Assembly (NCBI RefSeq): GCF_015277735.1
Contig: NZ_JADHDA010000005.1
Coordinates: 1 to 64,000 of the forward strand
DNA: 64,000 nucleotides
Reading direction: 5' to 3'
Origin: Psychrobacter sp. NG254
GTDB lineage: Bacteria; Pseudomonadota; Gammaproteobacteria; Pseudomonadales; Moraxellaceae
The translations under genes and the position numbers were made by a program. The first letter of the stretch is position 1. Each line of letters starts with the position of its first letter. Shown in pieces: positions 59,330 to 64,000 of this stretch. The notes under the pieces were generated by a model that was given only the letters and a program-made list of their open reading frames with translations, ran no database searches and was not told the origin of the DNA.

Positions 59330-59836
59330 ATGAATGACTCACTCACGCAAGTGCTCATCAATTATGGGCCATTTGTTTTCTTATTTGTCGTTGGTTGGTT
59401 TTTTGGGTCGCGCCATGAGCGCCAGCACTTAACGCAGCTGCGTGTGGCAGAGCAAGATCTGAGGGATATTACAGTCTCCAGCGAACGTTTATACCGTCCT
59501 AAGTTGGCAGCTGGTAGTGAAGGTGAGCTGGTACTTGGTAGCGTGGTGATTGCTCAAGACTACTTTAAGATGATTATCGCTCGTGTACTTAGTATCTTTG
59601 GCAAAAACCTAACCACCTACGAGACACTGCTAGATCGCGCGCGCCGTGAGGCCATCGTACGTATGCGCGCTGATGCAAAAGCCAAAGGCTACACGCATAT
59701 TTATGGGTTACGCCTTGAAGTGACCAATATCAATCAATTAGGCAGCATGGTAGAAGCCATCGCTTACGGTACTGCCGTCATCAGTATTGACCACCCTCAC
59801 ACTACCTCTGCTATCAATCATCAAACCTCTCTTTAA
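59330..59836 (+). CDS. Membrane-anchored YbjQ-like protein
   Basis: The 168-residue product has an N-terminal transmembrane helix (about residues 12-26, FVFLFVVGWFFGSRH). A YbjQ-like domain follows: LVLGSVVIAQDYFKMIIARV, NLTTYETLLDRARREAIVRM, GYTHIYGLRLEVTNI and AIAYGTAVI. It thus pairs a membrane-bound YbjQ with the soluble one upstream. A hetero-complex at the membrane is an inference from position. A bare ATG follows an AT-rich leader without a clear Shine-Dalgarno. Confidence 0.75.
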   Translation: MNDSLTQVLINYGPFVFLFVVGWFFGSRHERQHLTQLRVAEQDLRDITVSSERLYRPKLAAGSEGELVLGSVVIAQDYFKMIIARVLSIFGKNLTTYETLLDRARREAIVRMRADAKAKGYTHIYGLRLEVTNINQLGSMVEAIAYGTAVISIDHPHTTSAINHQTSL

Positions 59837-60142
59837 ATTGTTTTGAGATTGTCTTCAAGTATAAAAATTCATAGTTGACTGACGAGTAGTCAAAAAAATC
59901 AAATACATACACTTTTACAGCGATATACTAAATTTTGCCGTTCCGTTATTATTTTGGTTCGTATAAACCAGTATTATCAAAAAATTGTCGTTCTAAAACA
60001 CGATTGTGCGAAAGACGTATCATATAAAAGGCTGACAACGTCGGTGGCTTTTACCCAAGATATCAGCAGGATTGGCTGATTGAGCATTACGAAGTTGTTA
60101 TAAACTTGCCCATGTAAGGGCGCTATCTACAAGGATGTAGTT
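59837..60142. other. Non-coding gap upstream of the BASS transporter gene
   Basis: The 306-bp gap is AT-rich. A small inverted repeat TTGACT/AGTCAA (59875-59893) is followed by an A-run and could terminate minus-strand transcription, but no minus-strand gene is there. I see no sure promoter or gene. Confidence 0.35.
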
Positions 60143-61066
60143 ATGGAAGGTGTGGAGTTAGTCACGTTTGTAAATTCAAAAGTCATTCCTATTAGTATCT
60201 TTTTGATTATGATGGGAATGGGTCTGTCCTTAGTCACCAATGATTTTAAGAGAGTCATCAAATACCCTAAAGCAGTCGCCATAGGACTAACCAATCAGCT
60301 GATATTCTTGCCACTGGTAGGCTTTTTCTTGGCAACCTCCATGTCCCTAGAGCCTGAGTATGCCGTTGGGGTTATGTTACTGGTATTGTGCCCTGGTGGC
60401 ACGACATCAAATCTATTTACTTATTTGGCCAAAGGCGACGTCGCACTTTCAGTCACGATGACTGCTATTGCCAGTGTCATTACTGTCTTTACCATTCCTA
60501 TCGTCCTCAGCTTTTCGCTCGTGTACTTCATGGGTGCTGGTAGTGAGTTTCAGTTGCCAGTGGTCAAGACTATGGTTAGCTTGATTGCTCTGACTATTCT
60601 GCCCGTTAGTATTGGTATGCTAATCAAGCGCTATGCCGCCAATTTTGCAGATAAGGCGCAGGTTATGGTGTCTCGTTTTGGCGTGATATTTTTGAGCTTC
60701 TTGGTACTTTTCTTAAGCTATGTGCAACGAGATATTATCGTCGAAGCCTTGATAGCGACTGGCCCTGTCTCTTTGATCTTGAACGTATCGACGATGGCAC
60801 TTGGTTATTACACCAGTAAATGGTTCGGCCTAAACCCAGCTCAAAGAAGATCTATTACCATGGAAGTGGGCCTGCAAAACAGTACACTGTCGATGTTTAT
60901 GGCATTGACGCTATTGGCCAACTATAAAATGTCGATGACCCCTGCTATTTATACGCTCATCATGTTCTTAACCGCCGGTATTATGGTCAGAGTATTTACC
61001 GCTATGCACAATAAAGCCAAAAGAACCGAAGTTGAAAGCAGCGTGTTGGCAGCGCGTAGAATGTAA
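60143..61066 (+). CDS. Bile acid:sodium symporter (BASS) family transporter
   Basis: The 307-residue product has about nine transmembrane helices and the BASS/SBF signature region with CPGGTTSNLFTYLAKGDVALS (split across the central crossover) and MEVGLQNSTLSMF near the end. These residues line the sodium sites. Bacterial members move organic anions such as pantoate-like or bile-acid-like compounds. The substrate here is unknown and no metabolic neighbour helps. AAGGA precedes the ATG. The gene ends at a bidirectional terminator. Confidence 0.85.
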   Translation: MEGVELVTFVNSKVIPISIFLIMMGMGLSLVTNDFKRVIKYPKAVAIGLTNQLIFLPLVGFFLATSMSLEPEYAVGVMLLVLCPGGTTSNLFTYLAKGDVALSVTMTAIASVITVFTIPIVLSFSLVYFMGAGSEFQLPVVKTMVSLIALTILPVSIGMLIKRYAANFADKAQVMVSRFGVIFLSFLVLFLSYVQRDIIVEALIATGPVSLILNVSTMALGYYTSKWFGLNPAQRRSITMEVGLQNSTLSMFMALTLLANYKMSMTPAIYTLIMFLTAGIMVRVFTAMHNKAKRTEVESSVLAARRM

Positions 61067-61095
61067 TACACTCGATATATGAGTAGTTCGTTGCT

Positions 61096-61146
61096 AAAAA
61101 AAGCCCACAATACCCTTTGTCTAATGAAGGTTGTTGTGGGCTTTTG
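61096..61146. terminator. Bidirectional terminator
   Basis: AAAAGCCCACAA (61099-61110) pairs perfectly with TTGTGGGCTTTT (61134-61145), with inner pairs in the loop. It lies between convergent transporter genes. Confidence 0.85.
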
Positions 61147-61203
61147 CGTTTAGCGCTGTTTTCAATCCCTTTAGATTAGCATCGATTGAATTGAAGACAC
61201 GCC

Positions 61204-62328
61204 CTAGAATCGACGCCTATCCAATTCCGCTCTTGCCTCGGCAGCTTGTTCTTTTACTTTTTCAATTTCAAACAAGAACGTGCGGTTCTTCAGTACCGCG
61301 ACAAACACCACGCCGCCGACCGTATTACCCACTAATACCACGACTAAAAACACCAGATAACGCCAGAGGCTGACAGTATTGCCATACAGTAAGGCTGAAA
61401 ACACCTCGATGTTGCCTACGATACTGTGGTGTAAACCTAAAAATCCGATACTGCCTGTAATGATGGTAACTAAGACAATGCGGCTCAGTGTATCGCGTGC
61501 CGAGGTCACCAGCCATGCGGTCACACCCATCATCCAACCTGCCAGTACGGCGCTACCAAATATCACCCACCACTCAAAACCCAAAATATGCTCGGCATAG
61601 ACATCGATGGCATGGTCTGTAAACAGATGCATATGTAGCCCTAAACCCACCATCAACGCGGCAAATAGACAGCCGCCAACGATATTGCCCGCAATCACAA
61701 TGCCCCATAGACGCAGCAATTTGTGCAACGGTTCAATTTTATTTAAGACTGGCAAGCTCAAGAGGGAAGTCTGCTCTGTGAATAGTAGCGACTGACCAAT
61801 GACCACGATAATAAAGCCGATCGGATACAGCAGGGATGACAGCACCATGGCATAGTGACTTGGTATTACCTCATTTAGAAGCGCAAACGCCGATAAAATC
61901 ATAAAGAAGCTAATACCAATCTCAAGCCCAGCGGTAAAGGCACTAGTGAATAGTGAGCCAAGCGAGCGCTCAAACGTTTCTTTGGCATCCATGACTTGTT
62001 CGACTAAAATGCTGGCATAGCTTTTTGCATGACTCAAATTGTCATCATTGGCGACTTTTTTGATGGTTTCTTTGTCTTCATCACTGATTTCTTCTGGCAG
62101 ATCATTATCTTTTAGGTCTTCAGTGGCTTTTGTCTCATTGGTGTTGTTATTAGCATTGTCACCGACGTTGTCATTAGAGTTGTCATTAGCATCGTCATCA
62201 ACGTTGTTATTAGAACTGCTTTCTTGCTGGCCTTGTTTATGACTGTCATCCGCCAAATGCTCATCATCTGTAAATGAGGCTTGCGGGTCTTTTTGATGAT
62301 TAGTCTGACTATCAATATCTTGGGGCAC
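61204..62328 (-). CDS. Formate/nitrite transporter (FNT) family protein, YfdC-like
   Basis: The 374-residue product has a long hydrophilic N-terminus (about 105 residues) with an Asn/Asp repeat region, and then the FNT channel fold of six helices. Family segments are LEIGISFFMILSAFALLNE, IGQSLLFTEQTSLLSLPVL, RLWGIVIAGNIVGG and NTVGGVVFVAVL near the end, with central GLHHSIVGNIEVF. FNT channels pass formate, nitrite or hydrosulfide. The YfdC branch is distinct and its substrate is unknown. The acidic tail is far longer than in usual members. Confidence 0.85.
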   Translation of the reverse strand: MPQDIDSQTNHQKDPQASFTDDEHLADDSHKQGQQESSSNNNVDDDANDNSNDNVGDNANNNTNETKATEDLKDNDLPEEISDEDKETIKKVANDDNLSHAKSYASILVEQVMDAKETFERSLGSLFTSAFTAGLEIGISFFMILSAFALLNEVIPSHYAMVLSSLLYPIGFIIVVIGQSLLFTEQTSLLSLPVLNKIEPLHKLLRLWGIVIAGNIVGGCLFAALMVGLGLHMHLFTDHAIDVYAEHILGFEWWVIFGSAVLAGWMMGVTAWLVTSARDTLSRIVLVTIITGSIGFLGLHHSIVGNIEVFSALLYGNTVSLWRYLVFLVVVLVGNTVGGVVFVAVLKNRTFLFEIEKVKEQAAEARAELDRRRF

Positions 62329-62449
62329 GGTAAGCTCACTGGTTAAGAGATAATAGTTTTGCTATATAGGATATGTCTAACGTAGAGACAGAAGCTATAT
62401 TCTATCGCATGACGATCGCTGATTATGTTTAGCATCGAGCTAATTGCTG

Positions 62450-62499
62450 TTGTTAATTGATTAACAATTTGATTAAAAATTGCCTTCAGGCTTTATAAA
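62450..62499. promoter_or_regulatory. Palindrome and candidate valS promoter
   Basis: TTGTTAAT (62450-62457) and ATTAACAA (62460-62467) form a perfect palindrome. TTGATT (62469-62474) follows at once, then TTATAA (62493-62498) after 18 bp. AAATTGCCTT occurs at 62477-62486 and again at 62497-62506, two helical turns apart around the -10. This is operator-like architecture in the 300-bp divergent gap between the FNT gene and valS. Confidence 0.45.
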
Positions 62500-62628
62500 T
62501 TGCCTTACCATCTAACAAAATCTGCCTATCTGCGTTAAAATCACTCTATTCATGATTTTCCTAATTTTTATATTCGCTTTAATTCAATTAACTTTGATCA
62601 CATTCAATCAATAAAAGATAATGCCATT

Positions 62629-64000
62629 ATGAGTAACCACAACCTAACCGCCTCTATCCAAGCGGCCTTAAGCCAACTTGAAAACGCCTATAATCCTGCA
62701 GAAGTCGAAGCAGGCATGTATCAGGGCTGGGAAGAAAGCGGCTATTTTCAGCCGACTTTTGACAAAGACGAGTCATTTTCTATCGCACTACCACCACCGA
62801 ACGTCACTGGCTCGCTGCACATGGGTCATGGTTTTAACAATGCAATCATGGATGCGCTCACGCGTTATCACCGCATGGATGGTGACAATACGCTGTGGCA
62901 GCCAGGTACAGATCATGCTGGTATCGCCACCCAAATGGTCGTTGAGCGTCGTTTGGAGGCGCAAGGTATCAAGCGCCGTGATATGACTCGTGAAGACTTC
63001 ATCGATAAAGTGTGGGAATGGAAAGAAGAGTCGGGCGGCAATATCACTAGCCAAATTCGCCGTTTGGGCAGCTCGGTTGACTGGTCGCGTGAGCGCTTTA
63101 CCATGGATGATGGTCTGTCTAACGCAGTAAAAGAAGTGTTCGTTCGTCTTTTCGATGATGGTTTGATTTATCGTGGTAAACGTCTAGTGAACTGGGATCC
63201 AAAGTTCCAAACCGCATTATCTGATTTAGAAGTCGAAAACCACGATGAAAAAGGTAGCTTGTGGCATTTCCGCTATCATTTCACCGATAAAGACTTAACC
63301 ACTCAAGATGGTAAAAACTATCTGGTCGTAGCAACTACGCGTCCTGAAACGCTCCTTGGTGATACCGCTGTCGCCGTCAATCCGAGCGATGAGCGTTATG
63401 CGCACTTGGTCGGCAAAACCATTACCTTGCCAATCACTGGTCGTGTTGTGCCTATCGTCGCTGATGATTATGTTGAAAAAGACTTCGGTACAGGCTGTGT
63501 CAAAATCACCCCAGCGCATGACTTTAATGATTATGAATTGGGTCGTCGTCATAGCCTGCCATTGATTAACATTCTTGATGAGCGCGCCAATATTTTGCCA
63601 GCGATGGAAGTTTATCCTGACTTGCAAACGCGTGAGCCAGAATTAGAAACCACGCCAAGCGAGTACGCAGGACTTGAGCGTTTTGCCGCTCGTAAGTTCC
63701 TCGTGGCGCAAGCAGGCGAGCAGGGCTGGCTAGAAGATATCGAAGACTACGCACTAAAAGCACCACGTGCTGAGCGTGGCGGTACGATCGTTGAGCCGTG
63801 GTTGACCGATCAGTGGTATGTCGCGGTTAAAGAGCTGGCCAAGCCTGCGATTGACGCGGTAGAAGACGGCAGCATCGAGTTCGTCCCTGCGCAGTACAAA
63901 AACATGTATATGTCGTGGATGACCGATCTGCAAGACTGGTGCATCAGTCGTCAGTTGTGGTGGGGACACCGTATCCCTGCATGGTATGACGATGCGACGG
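62629..64000 (+). CDS. valS: Valine-tRNA ligase, 5' part (runs off the window)
   Basis: The product is a class I aminoacyl-tRNA synthetase that charges tRNA-Val and edits threonine. Only the first 457 residues are present. The N-terminal region has the HIGH motif as HMGH in [14 protein letters not shown], then [14 protein letters not shown]. The editing (CP1) domain includes [17 protein letters not shown] and [14 protein letters not shown]. The zone after it holds [22 protein letters not shown] and the anticodon domain lie beyond position 64000. The start ATG at 62629 has only a poor AAAAGATAA leader. Confidence 0.97.
   Translation, partial: MSNHNLTASIQAALSQLENAYNPAEVEAGMYQGWEESGYFQPTFDKDESFSIALPPPNVTGSLHMGHGFNNAIMDALTRYHRMDGDNTLWQPGTDHAGIATQMVVERRLEAQGIKRRDMTREDFIDKVWEWKEESGGNITSQIRRLGSSVDWSRERFTMDDGLSNAVKEVFVRLFDDGLIYRGKRLVNWDPKFQTALSDLEVENHDEKGSLWHFRYHFTDKDLTTQDGKNYLVVATTRPETLLGDTAVAVNPSDERYAHLVGKTITLPITGRVVPIVADDYVEKDFGTGCVKITPAHDFNDYELGRRHSLPLINILDERANILPAMEVYPDLQTREPELETTPSEYAGLERFAARKFLVAQAGEQGWLEDIEDYALKAPRAERGGTIVEPWLTDQWYVAVKELAKPAIDAVEDGSIEFVPAQYKNMYMSWMTDLQDWCISRQLWWGHRIPAWYDDAT

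Noticed and set aside
62329..62628. T-box-like leader of valS
   Set aside because: No T-box sequence or terminator stem is visible, and T-boxes are rare in gammaproteobacteria.

Overview
The window is chromosomal DNA from a gammaproteobacterium of the family Moraxellaceae, most likely Psychrobacter. I infer this from moderate-to-low GC, the protein sequences, and the gene order tRNA-Trp/secE/nusG/rplKAJL/rpoBC and mrcA/pilMNOPQ/aroKB/SPOR protein/gltBD. The second block has the order known from Pseudomonas. I see no prophage, insertion sequence with a transposase, CRISPR array or defence island. Most of the window is core genome. The unusual material lies in untranslated regions and in one small duplicated locus.

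Layout. 1-13.6 kb: a terminator from the off-window neighbour, a strong promoter, tRNA-Trp, then the transcription/translation cluster secE-nusG-rplK-rplA, an L10-type leader, rplJ-rplL, a terminator, a 0.75-kb spacer, and rpoB-rpoC. 13.7-17.2 kb: a conserved hypothetical gene, a 114-bp MITE-like element, and mrcA (PBP1A) on the minus strand. 17.3-25.8 kb: the type IV pilus assembly operon pilMNOPQ, shikimate genes aroK-aroB, and a membrane protein with a SPOR-like segment in the damX position. 25.9-32.8 kb: an 0.8-kb non-coding gltB leader with several predicted RNA stems, then gltB and gltD (GOGAT). 33-38.3 kb: a FUSC-type membrane protein, an orphan PotD-like lipoprotein, an SDR oxidoreductase, a Cof-type HAD phosphatase and a periplasmic PEBP-like protein. 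38.3-40.2 kb: a tandem duplication of two BLUF-like photoreceptor genes with a shared upstream operator-like motif. 40.2-48.2 kb: parC (minus), two fadD-type acyl-CoA ligases in tandem, and rph. 48.2-55.6 kb: small membrane and secreted proteins, hemJ, bioB, an SCP2-domain protein, a DUF368 lipid-carrier translocase and serB. 56-64 kb: an Smp/YtjB-like membrane protein, a small acidic protein, a UPF0149 protein, two YbjQ-family proteins, a BASS transporter, an FNT-family transporter and the 5' part of valS.

How it fits together. The first third builds the transcription and translation machinery and exports proteins (SecE). The PBP1A-pilus-shikimate-GOGAT block joins envelope synthesis, twitching pili, aromatic precursor synthesis and ammonium assimilation. 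The two acyl-CoA ligases feed beta-oxidation or phospholipid turnover.

The most interesting candidates for new biology are: (a) the gltB leader, where one segment can pair either upstream as an anti-terminator or downstream as an intrinsic terminator, with a second set of mutually exclusive stems next to the gltB start; (b) the BLUF pair, which keeps the flavin-site Tyr and Gln but appears to have Phe instead of Asn, and whose two genes share a 28-nt motif at exactly the same distance from each start codon; and (c) the MITE-like element after the first hypothetical gene. All RNA-structure claims come from base pairing read by eye, not from folding software or alignment.
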